Below, in pieces: positions 17,048 through 25,546 of a stretch of 57,352 nucleotides of DNA. Every line of letters starts with the position of its first letter. Position 1 is the first letter of the stretch. The stretch spans positions 1 to 57,352 of the forward strand of contig CALKPY010000011.1 in NCBI GenBank assembly GCA_937991435.1, written 5' to 3'. Origin of the DNA: an uncultured Acidimicrobiales bacterium. Lineage in GTDB: Bacteria > Actinomycetota > Acidimicrobiia > Acidimicrobiales > UBA10347. The notes under the pieces were generated by a model. That model ran no database searches. It was given only the letters and a program-made list of their open reading frames with translations, and was not told the origin of the DNA. The translations under genes were made by a program, and so were the position numbers.

Positions 17048-18967
17048 ATGACCGAGACCCACGGCCCTAAACCGGCATCGACTTCAACCAGCGACGCGAA
17101 CAGCGCCGCTGTCATCGACTTTGACGATGAAGTCGACTTCGCGTTCGCTCGACGTGGCCTGGTTGCGGAACTGGACGACCTGGCGATAGGTCGCGCTACT
17201 GGCGTCGCCTGGGACGGCAACGAGCATGAATATCTGCGTGACGGGAGCCCGTCGCCCGACACGGTTCACCCGGGTTTGTGGCGCCAAGGGCAGTTGACAG
17301 CAATTCACGGCCTCTTTGAGGTCAGCGAAGGCGTGTGGCAAGCGCGCGGCTACGACATCAGCAACATCACCTTTATCGATACCGACGAAGGCTGGCTCGT
17401 TATCGACCCGTTGACCACAACGCCGACGGCTGCAGCCTGTCTGCAGCTCGCCAACGAAACGCTTGGCGAACGACCGGTGCGTGCGGTCATTTACACCCAT
17501 AGCCACGTCGACCACTATGGCGGAATCCTTGGCGTCACAAGCCGAGAAGCGGTCGATGCCGGTGACGTTCGCATCATTGCTCCTGAAGGGTTCCTGCACG
17601 AGGCGGTCAGCGAAAACGGAACGGCTGGACCGATCATGATGCGGCGCGCGATCCATCAGTTCGGAATCTTGCTTGAGCACGGTCCGCAAGCTCGTGTCAA
17701 CACTGGCCTTGGCGTCTCGATGCCGCTGGGGCACCGCAGCCTTGTTGCTCCAACAGAAACGATCAGCGAAACAGGGGCGGAGCTCGAAGTCGGCGGTGTA
17801 CGAATCATCTTCCAGAACACACCCGACGCCGAAGCACCGGCTGAGATGAACTTCTTCTTCCCGGGCAAGGGCTTGTTGTGCATGGCCGAAAACTGCACCC
17901 ACACGATGCACAACCTGTATCCAATCCGCGGAGCCAAGGTTCGCGATTCTCTGGCGTGGAGTAAATACATCCAGGAAGCGTTGCTGCTGTGGGGCGACCA
18001 CACCGACACGATGTTCGCGAGCCATCACTGGCCCCGATTCGGGCGCGAAGACGTTCGCGAATTCCTCACCTTGCAACGCGACGTATACCGATTCATCCAC
18101 GACCAGACGTTGCGCCTCGCGAATCACGGCTTCACGCCCGACGACATCGCGGATCGCCTTGAGATGCCGCAGGCGTTTGCCGCACAGTCTCATGTACAGG
18201 GGTACTACGGCACGCTTTCCCACAATGTGCGTTCGGTGTACAACCACTACCTCGGCTGGTACGACGGAAATCCAGCGACTCTGAATCCGCTTCCGCCCGA
18301 ACCTGCGGGCAAACGCTATGTCGAAATGATGGGCGGGGCCGACGCCGTCGTGGCCGGGGCGCAACAGGCATATGACGACGGTGACTATCGGTGGGTCGCT
18401 CAGCTTCTGAACCATCTGATCTTCGCTCAACCCGATCACCAACCCGCGCGGGCGCTGTCGGCTGACGCTATGGAGCAACTCGGATACCAGTCAGAGTCGG
18501 CCACGTGGCGCAACGCATATCTGAGCGCGGCACACGAGCTGCGTCACGGGTCCTATTACCTGGGTCCTGTCCGGGCCCCGGGCGTGACGGCCGCAATGAC
18601 CGGTGAGCAACTCGTGGAGATGTTCGCGGTGCGATTCGTTCCGAGCCGGTTCCGCGCAACGGCCACCATTGCTTTAACAATCAGTGACCATGACGCACGC
18701 CATCTGGTGGGCATAGAGAATTGTGCGCTCAACCATCAAGGCGATCCAACCGACCAGCAGGTTGCCCAGGCCGATGTGTCGGTGACCGCTACCCATGCCG
18801 CCCTCGTCGAGATTGCGTACACCCCCGAACGGCTCGCGGCCCTGCGTGAGTCGGGCGATGTCGCGATCGATGCGGGCGACGGCGACGTGTTTGCAGAGTT
18901 TGTGGCGTCGATCGACACGTTTGTGACAGCTCGGGTGATCGAACCGCAAGCCGTCGACCCGGACTAA
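17048..18967 (+). CDS. Alkyl/aryl-sulfatase, metallo-beta-lactamase fold (SdsA1/BDS1/YjcS family)
   Basis: The 639-residue protein is typical in length for linear alkyl sulfatases. The metallo-beta-lactamase domain carries THSHVDHYGG (H151, H153, D155, H156) for two zinc ions, and AENCTHTMHNLYPIRG farther on. A dimerisation domain (about 370-510) and an SCP2-like C-terminal domain (about 520-636), which binds the alkyl chain in SdsA1, complete the family architecture. It hydrolyses primary alkyl sulfates such as dodecyl sulfate to alcohol and sulfate. No signal peptide is visible, so it is probably cytosolic, unlike secreted SdsA1. It converges on the Gfo/Idh/MocA gene with a 13-bp gap. Confidence 0.9.
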   Translation: MTETHGPKPASTSTSDANSAAVIDFDDEVDFAFARRGLVAELDDLAIGRATGVAWDGNEHEYLRDGSPSPDTVHPGLWRQGQLTAIHGLFEVSEGVWQARGYDISNITFIDTDEGWLVIDPLTTTPTAAACLQLANETLGERPVRAVIYTHSHVDHYGGILGVTSREAVDAGDVRIIAPEGFLHEAVSENGTAGPIMMRRAIHQFGILLEHGPQARVNTGLGVSMPLGHRSLVAPTETISETGAELEVGGVRIIFQNTPDAEAPAEMNFFFPGKGLLCMAENCTHTMHNLYPIRGAKVRDSLAWSKYIQEALLLWGDHTDTMFASHHWPRFGREDVREFLTLQRDVYRFIHDQTLRLANHGFTPDDIADRLEMPQAFAAQSHVQGYYGTLSHNVRSVYNHYLGWYDGNPATLNPLPPEPAGKRYVEMMGGADAVVAGAQQAYDDGDYRWVAQLLNHLIFAQPDHQPARALSADAMEQLGYQSESATWRNAYLSAAHELRHGSYYLGPVRAPGVTAAMTGEQLVEMFAVRFVPSRFRATATIALTISDHDARHLVGIENCALNHQGDPTDQQVAQADVSVTATHAALVEIAYTPERLAALRESGDVAIDAGDGDVFAEFVASIDTFVTARVIEPQAVDPD

Positions 18968-18980
18968 ACCGGTTCGCTAG

Positions 18981-20075
18981 CTACCGGTCGAAGAGTTCGT
19001 CGTCGCCGATGAGCTCGCTTAGGTCAACGATTCGTCGCTCTTCGATCGATCGGTGGGCTGCCTCGCCCATGGCCACGCTCCAGAGCCCGTCGACCGGAGT
19101 GACTTTGGCCGGCGTGCCCGACGCGATGGCGTAAGCGAAGTCTCGGTGCTCGAGCCAGCTCGAACCGTGGTGGTAGCCAGCGACACGTATCTCGTCATTG
19201 CGAATCTCATGCTCATCGACGCCGCCGATGAAATGATCGCCGCGTCGGCCGAGCCGAACGACATTGTCAGGTATGAGGGCTTCGGCCTTGCCGAGGTCGC
19301 CGACCACGCTGAGTTCTTCCTGATTGCGGGTTGCTTCGGCGAACATGCACAGATCGAGCGACGCCCGAACGCCGCCGGGGTACTCGACGATCACAAACGC
19401 GTTGTCGAGAATGTCGCTTGGCTCACCGTCGACGGCTTCGTCAAGGTGGTTGACATTTTGACCACCCGAGGCGACCACCGAGATCGGCCGATCTTGCACC
19501 AGAACATTCATTAGGTCGAAGTAGTGGCAACACTTCTCGACGAGCGTGCCGCCAGTGTTGCGATTCAACCGATTCCAGTTATCGACCTTGTCGAGAAAAG
19601 GGAAGCGGTGTTCACGAATGGCAACCATCTGTGGCGCGCCAACAGCGCCGCTGTGGACCTCGTCGATGAGTCGGCTCACTGGCGGCATGTAGCGATACTC
19701 AAGTCCAACCCAGGTCAAAGCCGCCCTGGAGCTCGCGGCAGCAACGATCTCTTTGCACGCCTCGGTCGTGGTGCACATTGGTTTCTCGGTTAGTACATGC
19801 AGATCGGTGGCCAACAGGTCGAGCAGAATCTCATGGTGGGTGTAATTGGGTGTGACCAACACGACGGCATCGCAGAGCCCAGAGTCAATCAACGCGTGGT
19901 GCGACGAAAAGGCGGTGGCGGTACCAGAGGTGGCAGCCATGCCCTGCTCCAGAGAGCGCGCATTTGAGTCGGCCACCGCGACGACGACAGCGTCGTCAAT
20001 CGCGGCGAGGTTCTCGATGTGCTCGATGCCCATCATGCCTGTGCCAATAACGCCGTAACGAATTTTGTTGGTCAC
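18981..20075 (-). CDS. Gfo/Idh/MocA-family NAD(P)-dependent oxidoreductase
   Basis: The 364-residue protein has an N-terminal Rossmann fold (GVIGTGMMGIEH, residues 7-18), the family EKPM motif near residue 92, and a C-terminal alpha/beta domain with GGTLVEKCCHYFDL, where the catalytic EKP-lysine and a downstream histidine act in relatives. Such enzymes oxidise or reduce sugars, inositols or related polyols. The GTG at 20075 is preferred because it places the glycine-rich loop correctly; longer in-frame versions lack homology-like sequence. It is divergent from tag with an 85-bp gap. The substrate cannot be assigned. Confidence 0.85.
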   Translation of the reverse strand: MTNKIRYGVIGTGMMGIEHIENLAAIDDAVVVAVADSNARSLEQGMAATSGTATAFSSHHALIDSGLCDAVVLVTPNYTHHEILLDLLATDLHVLTEKPMCTTTEACKEIVAAASSRAALTWVGLEYRYMPPVSRLIDEVHSGAVGAPQMVAIREHRFPFLDKVDNWNRLNRNTGGTLVEKCCHYFDLMNVLVQDRPISVVASGGQNVNHLDEAVDGEPSDILDNAFVIVEYPGGVRASLDLCMFAEATRNQEELSVVGDLGKAEALIPDNVVRLGRRGDHFIGGVDEHEIRNDEIRVAGYHHGSSWLEHRDFAYAIASGTPAKVTPVDGLWSVAMGEAAHRSIEERRIVDLSELIGDDELFDR

Positions 20076-20160
20076 GAGTGAGACGGTAGCGCCGTAAGTC
20101 TGGCCGGTGAGCTGGGCGGAACCACAAAAAACGGTGTAACGGTCAGCTACCTTCGAGACG

Positions 20161-20793
20161 GTGGTAGCAGACAATCCTGAATGGCTCCAGGTCGGCACTG
20201 ATGGCTCGACCCGATGCTGGTGGTGTGGCGACGCCGATGATTACGTTGCCTATCACGATGACGAATGGGGCCGTCCGACTCTTGACGACAATCGGCTGTT
20301 CGAGAAGATCTGTCTCGAGGGTTTCCAATCTGGGTTGTCTTGGCTGACGATCCTGCGCAAACGTGACAACTTCCGTGCGGCGTTTAGCGATTTTGACTTT
20401 TATCAGGTTGCGCAATTCGAAGAGTCTGATGTCGAGCGCCTGTTGCTCGACGCGGGCATCGTTCGCCACCGCGGCAAGATCGAGGCCACGATCAACAACG
20501 CACAACGTGCGATTGACATGGTCGAGGAGCACGGGTCGCTCGCCGCGTGGCTGTGGCGGTGGCGGCCCGACGAACGCGAGCCTGACCTCACCGGCCACGA
20601 TGGCCCCGCCCCCGCAACAACCCAGACCTCAAAGGACTTGAGTGTCGCGTTGAAAAGGCTGGGGTGGAAGTTCTTCGGCCCGACGACGGCCTATGCCTTT
20701 ATGCAGGCAATGGGGCTTGTCAATGACCATGTCGAAGGATGTGAATGGCATGACATTTGTGCGTCGGAGCAAGCTGCCGTTGTAATTGGCTGA
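20161..20793 (+). CDS. tag: DNA-3-methyladenine glycosylase I
   Basis: The 210-residue protein closely follows E. coli Tag: RCWWCGDADDYVAYHDDEWG, ICLEGFQSGLSW, AGIVRHRGKI, GFMQ-like AYAFMQAMGLVNDHVEGC. Cys19, His32 and the C-terminal His/Cys of NDHVEGC match the zinc-binding residues, and the glutamate of DDEWG matches the catalytic acid. It removes 3-methyladenine from alkylated DNA in the cytosol. GTG 20161 is the start, with GAG shortly upstream. The region ends in a 13-bp triplicate repeat that overlaps the stop codon. Confidence 0.95.
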   Translation: MVADNPEWLQVGTDGSTRCWWCGDADDYVAYHDDEWGRPTLDDNRLFEKICLEGFQSGLSWLTILRKRDNFRAAFSDFDFYQVAQFEESDVERLLLDAGIVRHRGKIEATINNAQRAIDMVEEHGSLAAWLWRWRPDEREPDLTGHDGPAPATTQTSKDLSVALKRLGWKFFGPTTAYAFMQAMGLVNDHVEGCEWHDICASEQAAVVIG

Positions 20794-20823
20794 TGTGATT
20801 CGCTGATGTGATTGGCTGATGTC
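20785..20823. repeat. Three tandem copies of a 13-bp unit over the tag stop codon
   Basis: Units at 20785-20797, 20798-20810 and 20811-20823 read ATTGGCTGATGTG with single-base changes in copies two and three. The first copy supplies the TGA stop of tag (20791-20793), and later copies carry the same TGA in other frames. The array ends 3 bp before the convergent prmA stop. It looks like replication slippage at a gene junction. Confidence 0.85.
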
Positions 20824-20825
20824 GT

Positions 20826-21683
20826 CTAGCGCCGAAGCACTGCGCACGCCCACCCGTCGAGACTGGCTTGATCGTCGAGCGTGAAGGAGATGTTCGACAA
20901 CAGCGAGTCGAGTTGGTGCTCGTAAAAACCACTCATGATCAGCGTAGATTCACATGCTTGTTCTAGCTGTGGAACAAGTGGGCGAAGGTCGCCGATCACA
21001 ATGTTCGCGACAACAATGTCGAACCGGTCCGATTGCATCCCAGAAGCGTCGTCGCCGATTGGCTCATCGCTCACGGTCACGACATGATCTACCTGATTGT
21101 GTTCGATATTGGCTTGAGCGACGGTGAGCACGTCGTGGTTCAGATCGAGCCCGACTACTGCCGCTGCGCCTTGTGCGGCGGCGGCAATCGAGAGCACACC
21201 GGTTCCGCACCCGACGTCGAGAACTCTGCTGGTCGGCTTGACCTGGTCGACGAGCGCCTGCAGGCACAGACGTGTCGTGGGGTGGTGACCTGAACCAAAC
21301 GCTCGGCCAGGGTCGATGATGATGGGCGTGTGACCCGACGCCCGTTCAACGTCGTGCCACGGTGCGGAGATTGTGAACCCGGCAGTCGTGATTGGTTTCA
21401 GGTGTTGCAGCCACGCGTCGCGCCACTGAGATTCTGAGCCTGTGTCTTCGAGGCGGCCTGGCCACCGCTCATTGATTAGCGAACGCGCATGCAGCGCCAT
21501 CGTGTCGCTTTCGAACCCGGCAACCAGGGTGGTGCGAGCCGTGTCGGCGGAACGGTTCAGGTCGACGTCGCGTTCGGGTGCGCTGGCAGGCTGTTCCTCG
21601 ATTGCGCGCGCACCGAGCTGAAACAGCAAGTCGCTACACGCGTCGATGTCGTGATCGTTGACCGTCACCATGAGTACGCCCAT
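20826..21683 (-). CDS. prmA: Ribosomal protein L11 methyltransferase
   Basis: The 285-residue protein has a small N-terminal substrate-recognition domain and a class I SAM-methyltransferase domain. Characteristic segments are IIIDPGRAFGSGHHPTTRLCL, LDVGCGTGVLSIAAA (SAM loop) and VVANIVIGDLRPL, in the place of the PrmA NIL motif. It trimethylates lysines and the N-terminus of ribosomal protein L11. It starts 3 bp after the stop of the serine hydrolase gene, so the two are probably co-transcribed. The N-terminal domain is shorter and more diverged than in E. coli PrmA, as is usual for actinobacterial relatives. Confidence 0.88.
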   Translation of the reverse strand: MGVLMVTVNDHDIDACSDLLFQLGARAIEEQPASAPERDVDLNRSADTARTTLVAGFESDTMALHARSLINERWPGRLEDTGSESQWRDAWLQHLKPITTAGFTISAPWHDVERASGHTPIIIDPGRAFGSGHHPTTRLCLQALVDQVKPTSRVLDVGCGTGVLSIAAAAQGAAAVVGLDLNHDVLTVAQANIEHNQVDHVVTVSDEPIGDDASGMQSDRFDIVVANIVIGDLRPLVPQLEQACESTLIMSGFYEHQLDSLLSNISFTLDDQASLDGWACAVLRR

Positions 21684-21686
21684 GGC

Positions 21687-22517
21687 CTAGCCGTAGCGTT
21701 CGATCAGAGCCTGGTTTGCGAGTGGCCAGGCTTGTACAGCCCAGTCGCCGAACGGTTGGTCACTGAGTGATGCACCGATCAGCCGGCGCGTCGGGTCGAT
21801 CCAGAGAAACGAGCCGGAACCGCCGAAATGGCCAAACGTCGTGGCCGGGTGACTTGGTGCTGTCCAGTGCGGAGATTTCATACCACGAATCTCAAATCCG
21901 AGGCCCCAAGGATTCGGGTCCGCGGGGCCGAAACCCGGAAGCACACCCTTGAGATCGCGGTACACCGGCGAAGTGGCCTGGTTGACGGTGGACGGGTCGA
22001 GCAACGTTGGGTTCATCACCTCACGAGCGAAGACGAGCAGGTGCGCGACTGAGCCGTGCATGCCTTGCGCTGGCGAGCCATCTGCCACCATGTCGGTCAG
22101 CCCGAGAGGCACCAGGACTCCCTCTTGTAGGTAGTCCCAAAACGCGATGCCGGCGGCGTGCTCGATGTGTTCGGCGAGCTGTTCAATGCCAACGTTTGAG
22201 TACACGCGACGTTGTCCGGGGCTAAACAGTGGCGTTGGATCTTCGAAACCAAGTCCCGAGGTGTGCGACAGCAGATGACGCACGGTCGATCCGGAGGGTC
22301 CTGCCGGGTCGTCGAGAGAGATGGTGCCTTCTTCGATGGCGATGAGAGCCGCCCATGTGACGAACAGCTTTGTGACCGATGCAATTCGAGTGGACCAGTC
22401 GAGGTCGCCGGTGCATGCAATTACTTCGTTCTCGGTAGCGAGAGCCAGCACGCGATGTTGACCTGGCCAGTCGGCAACAAGGTCGGTCAGGTCGTCAGGT
22501 GAATGTTCAGGTGACAT
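21687..22517 (-). CDS. Serine hydrolase of the beta-lactamase class C / DD-peptidase family
   Basis: The 276-residue protein shows the penicilloyl-serine transferase triad: SVTK (Ser47, Lys50), YSN (Tyr106, Asn108) and HFGGSG near the C-terminus in place of KTG. RHLLSHTSGL is typical of the family. Members include esterases, D-aminopeptidases and carboxypeptidases, and true beta-lactamase activity cannot be assumed. ATG 22517 is preferred; it overlaps the upstream gene by 11 bp. No signal peptide is visible from this start, so a cytosolic esterase-like role is likely. Confidence 0.85.
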   Translation of the reverse strand: MSPEHSPDDLTDLVADWPGQHRVLALATENEVIACTGDLDWSTRIASVTKLFVTWAALIAIEEGTISLDDPAGPSGSTVRHLLSHTSGLGFEDPTPLFSPGQRRVYSNVGIEQLAEHIEHAAGIAFWDYLQEGVLVPLGLTDMVADGSPAQGMHGSVAHLLVFAREVMNPTLLDPSTVNQATSPVYRDLKGVLPGFGPADPNPWGLGFEIRGMKSPHWTAPSHPATTFGHFGGSGSFLWIDPTRRLIGASLSDQPFGDWAVQAWPLANQALIERYG

Positions 22518-23166
22518 GTGTGTCAATTCTGAACCGTGGAACGAACAGTTGCACCCACCAACCAACAGATGTCGCCATCCATACGGTGCCGAGGCCAACG
22601 TCTCCGCCGAGTAGCCAACCAACGAGTAGCGCAAGAAGTTCGACAATCGTGCGGGCTGCCCAGAGCGGGGCGCCTGCGCGATTGAGCGCGGTCATGCACC
22701 CGTCGCGAGGTCCCGGACCAAGCCCGGCACCGAGATACAACCCCGATGCCAGGCCCAATACGATCGGAGCGGCAATGATCATGGCCAATCGGGGAACCAT
22801 GGCGTCGGTGTCTGGAATTGCCCAGATAGAGAAGTCGGCTACCGGTCCGATGATGAGTGCGTTGAGCAGAGTCCCGAGCCCTAGTGGTTCGCGGAAAAGA
22901 CGCAAAATCGCGACGAGAGCCACGCCCGTGAGCACGACGATCGTTCCGAAACTGAGACCGGTGAGGTCGCTGACACCTTGGGAAAAGACGCTCCAGGCGT
23001 TGACTCCAAGTGCTGCTTCGACGGCGAGAGCCAGTGCCACCCCAAAGAGCACGAGACCGACGAGTAGCTGGAGTATTCGTCGCACCCGTGGGGTGCTGAC
23101 CGGAAGCAGTTCGAAACCACCAACTTGACGCGTGGCTGGATGGATTGTTTGCCCAGCGCCCGTCAC
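22507..23166 (-). CDS. YczE/YitT-like integral membrane protein
   Basis: The 219-residue protein has five likely membrane segments, including LLVGLVLFGVALALAVEA, GTIVVLTGVALVAILRLF, APIVLGLASGLYLGAGLG and TIVELLALLVGWLLGG. The GLGPGPRDG motif is characteristic of the YczE/YyaS family. No biochemical role is established for this family. The start is inferred as the GTG at 23166, which overlaps the stop of the DsbA-like gene (GTGA) right after a GAGGAG run. Tight overlaps link it to the genes on both sides. Confidence 0.75.
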   Translation of the reverse strand: MTGAGQTIHPATRQVGGFELLPVSTPRVRRILQLLVGLVLFGVALALAVEAALGVNAWSVFSQGVSDLTGLSFGTIVVLTGVALVAILRLFREPLGLGTLLNALIIGPVADFSIWAIPDTDAMVPRLAMIIAAPIVLGLASGLYLGAGLGPGPRDGCMTALNRAGAPLWAARTIVELLALLVGWLLGGDVGLGTVWMATSVGWWVQLFVPRFRIDTHVT

Positions 23167-23903
23167 AGCTCCTCGGGTAGGTGTGCAGCGCGTGCCCCGC
23201 CCTTCCAGTCTTCGAAGTCGGGGGCTTCGGTTGTGCCGCCGAGCACCGCCAATTGTGGTTTCTCGCGCAGACTGCGCTTCATCTCCGCGAATCCGGGGAA
23301 GCGGGCAAGGGTGGTCACTGCGTGCCATAGCGGTAACGCGTCTTCGTCAGACGGCACTCGACTGATCACTGGGCCAAAGAATGAGAGCCCGTCAGGCGGT
23401 TCAAACGTGATGATTGGTGTGCCGACGTCTCGTCCGGTGCGGCTGAGAGCCAGTTCGGTTTCGGCTTCGATGATCGAGTCGAGGTCGCTGTTATCAAGCG
23501 AGGCCGCATAGCTCGGATCGAGCTCTGCCTGACGAAGTGCTGTTTCGACCATCGTTGTGGAACCCAAGGCGTCACGGGCGATGGCAGCGTCGGCGACGGG
23601 AGTGTCGAAGTAGGCGCTTCCGAGCGCGGTGTACAACGCTCCGATTGGTTCTCGGCCGAGATCGTCGCGAACGTGCGCAGCGACCCGGAGCATGCGCAGC
23701 CCGGCGGTGTGGCCGTGTTCGTAACCCGCAGGAAAATCGGTTTCGTAGTTCTTGGTCTTGTTCAACAATCGCAATGAGATGAACCGCCAGTCGACGGTGT
23801 AATCGCTCTGTGCGACGACCTTTTCGACCCAACGCGAGGTGATCCAGGCAAAGGGACACACCGGGTCCCAGAAGAATTCGATATCAGACGCAGCAGCGGG
23901 CAT
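23163..23903 (-). CDS. DsbA-family protein resembling mycothiol-dependent nitroreductase (Rv2466c-like)
   Basis: The 246-residue thioredoxin-fold protein begins FFWDPVCPFAWITSRW, which matches the Rv2466c/DsbA-like actinobacterial family. Rv2466c itself has CPWC, but here the active site reads C16-P-F-A19, so only one thiol remains. That implies a monothiol mechanism, for instance with mycothiol, rather than dithiol disulfide exchange. No signal peptide is seen, so it is cytosolic. The GTG start of the YczE-like gene overlaps its stop. A housekeeping redox role is inferred. Confidence 0.8.
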   Translation of the reverse strand: MPAAASDIEFFWDPVCPFAWITSRWVEKVVAQSDYTVDWRFISLRLLNKTKNYETDFPAGYEHGHTAGLRMLRVAAHVRDDLGREPIGALYTALGSAYFDTPVADAAIARDALGSTTMVETALRQAELDPSYAASLDNSDLDSIIEAETELALSRTGRDVGTPIITFEPPDGLSFFGPVISRVPSDEDALPLWHAVTTLARFPGFAEMKRSLREKPQLAVLGGTTEAPDFEDWKGGARAAHLPEEL

Positions 23904-23978
23904 GCAAAGGAACGTAGCAGCGCGCTTGTGATTCGTAGATGAGATTTGGCGTCGAGTACGCCGATGCCCCAGTCGCCG

Positions 23979-25100
23979 CTACTTCAGTTGATGTCGCTGG
24001 ACCTTGCCGAGAGCCGTCTTGGGCAGCTGCTCGACGACAACGAGCTCACGAGGGGCGTGCCAGACGCCGAGATTGGCTTTGACAAGATCCCGTAAATCAT
24101 CGAGCGTCGGGGTGACACGACCGGCCGAAAGAACAACCGCGGCGACAACTCGTTGGCCCCACTCGTGATCGGGCCGGGCAAATACCGCTACCTCGGCAAT
24201 CCCCGGGTGGGCGGAAAGTAAAACCTCGACCGGTCCCGGCCACACCTTTTCTCCTCCGGTATTGATGACATCGCCGCGGCGTCCAGATACAGACAGTCGG
24301 CCGTCTGGCGCGATCGAGCCGAGGTCGTTTGTTGAGAACCACCCGTGAATGTCTCGTGGGTCAGACTCGGATGCTCCGTCTCGATAGCAACGGAACAACA
24401 TGGGAGCACGCACGTGGATCTCGCCGTCGACGGCACGCAGTTCGACTTCAGGTAGCGGCCAGCCGTCATAGACACAGCCGGATCCGGTTTCGGTCATTCC
24501 CCATGTCGCGATGCTGTTCGGAGGCCGGTCTGTTGGTGGGGCGGCTCCGCCGAGCAAAATTGAGCGGAACAGGCTTGTGTCGATCTGGCGAAGGGCGCGA
24601 GTCACGAGCGAAACCAGTGTCGCTCCCGAATGTGCGGCCGCTTCGGCGAGGCTTGGTTCAAACCTTGGCTGCACTGTCAGAGGGGTTCCGGTGAGGAGAG
24701 CTCGCATGATCACGGCAAGGCCGCCGATGTGGGTTGGGGGAAGACATGCCAGCCAACGGTCAGAGGCGGGATCGACGTTGAGGTAGGCGCTCGTGGCAAT
24801 CGCGGATGCGGCGATTGACTCATGGGTGTGCACAACGGCTTTGGGTTTGCCGGTGGTGCCAGAGGTCGTTACGACGACGGCATCGCCATCGGCAACCGGG
24901 AGTCCGTTGTCGAGGGCACGTTGTTCGCCGTCGGAGCCAATAACCGCAGTCGGTCGGACTATCGCGACTGAGCGGGCTGCGTCGGCGGTGGGAAGTCGTT
25001 GATCGAGTGGAAACACTGCGTTGCCGGCGAGCCAGGTTCGTTCGAGTGCTTCGACAAAGGCCGCGCCGGGTGCCATATCCAACATGACCAGTTCAACCAT
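23979..25100 (-). CDS. menE: o-Succinylbenzoate-CoA ligase (short actinobacterial type)
   Basis: The 373-residue adenylate-forming enzyme has the P-loop-like TTSGTTGKPKAVVHTH (about 78-93), WGMTETGSG, the ND(L)GSIAPDG-type aspartate segment, SGRRGDVINTGGEKV, and the C-terminal lysine in PKTALGKVQR. The short length is usual for actinobacterial MenE. It activates o-succinylbenzoate to its CoA ester in menaquinone synthesis. ATG 25100 overlaps the stop of the SRPBCC gene; a TTG at 25115 is also possible. menF, menD, menH and menC lie within 8 kb, which strongly supports the assignment over a generic acyl-CoA synthetase. Confidence 0.88.
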   Translation of the reverse strand: MVELVMLDMAPGAAFVEALERTWLAGNAVFPLDQRLPTADAARSVAIVRPTAVIGSDGEQRALDNGLPVADGDAVVVTTSGTTGKPKAVVHTHESIAASAIATSAYLNVDPASDRWLACLPPTHIGGLAVIMRALLTGTPLTVQPRFEPSLAEAAAHSGATLVSLVTRALRQIDTSLFRSILLGGAAPPTDRPPNSIATWGMTETGSGCVYDGWPLPEVELRAVDGEIHVRAPMLFRCYRDGASESDPRDIHGWFSTNDLGSIAPDGRLSVSGRRGDVINTGGEKVWPGPVEVLLSAHPGIAEVAVFARPDHEWGQRVVAAVVLSAGRVTPTLDDLRDLVKANLGVWHAPRELVVVEQLPKTALGKVQRHQLK

Positions 25101-25527
25101 GGAGCCAGCGATCAAAGTTCTTGGCGGCGGTTCCTTCGCTCGCGGCGAGTGCCGCTTCGAGAGGAGCTGACCACAGCGAGCCGTCGTAGTGCAGGGTCAT
25201 AACCACGGTGGTCAGCTTGCGGTCTCGGCTGCTCGAGTCTTGATTGACCGCCGCGTCAAGGGTCCAGGTCGCATGTTCTCGGCCGTCAACTTCTTGGCGC
25301 TCGAAACGCACATGGTTTTCGGTCATCTCAGTTCGGCGCATGCGGAGCTGTTTCGAGCGTGCGAGCGGGCCGAGCTTGGCCCGCAGCGTGATGACCCATG
25401 TCTCATCGCTGTCAGGTCTTGCTTCGGTGACCAGCGGAAGCCAGTGAGGGTAGGTCGAAAGGTCGGCAAGCGCAGCCAGAGTCGCACCGGGCGCAGCGCG
25501 TACCTCGACCTTGATTACTCGTTGCAT
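25093..25527 (-). CDS. SRPBCC (START/Bet v 1-like) family protein
   Basis: The 144-residue protein has the pattern of a polyketide-cyclase/START-like ligand-binding domain: MQRVIKVEVRAAPGATLAALADLSTYPHWLPLV at the N-terminus, and a terminal amphipathic helix (AAKNFDRWL). Such proteins bind hydrophobic molecules and actinobacteria have many of them. Its stop overlaps the menE start by 8 bp, so the two genes are translationally coupled. A link to menaquinone or quinone handling is possible but unproven. Confidence 0.75.
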   Translation of the reverse strand: MQRVIKVEVRAAPGATLAALADLSTYPHWLPLVTEARPDSDETWVITLRAKLGPLARSKQLRMRRTEMTENHVRFERQEVDGREHATWTLDAAVNQDSSSRDRKLTTVVMTLHYDGSLWSAPLEAALAASEGTAAKNFDRWLHG

Positions 25528-25546
25528 TGGTCGGGGGCTTCTTGGT

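Noticed and set aside
17084-18478. 464-codon open frame on the minus strand, antisense to the alkyl sulfatase gene
   Set aside because: It mirrors a convincing metallo-beta-lactamase gene, has no recognisable domain and reflects GC-biased codon positions.
21687-22517. Antibiotic-resistance beta-lactamase
   Set aside because: Although SxxK and YxN are present, the third motif is HFG and no export signal is visible; esterase or peptidase-like roles are more likely.
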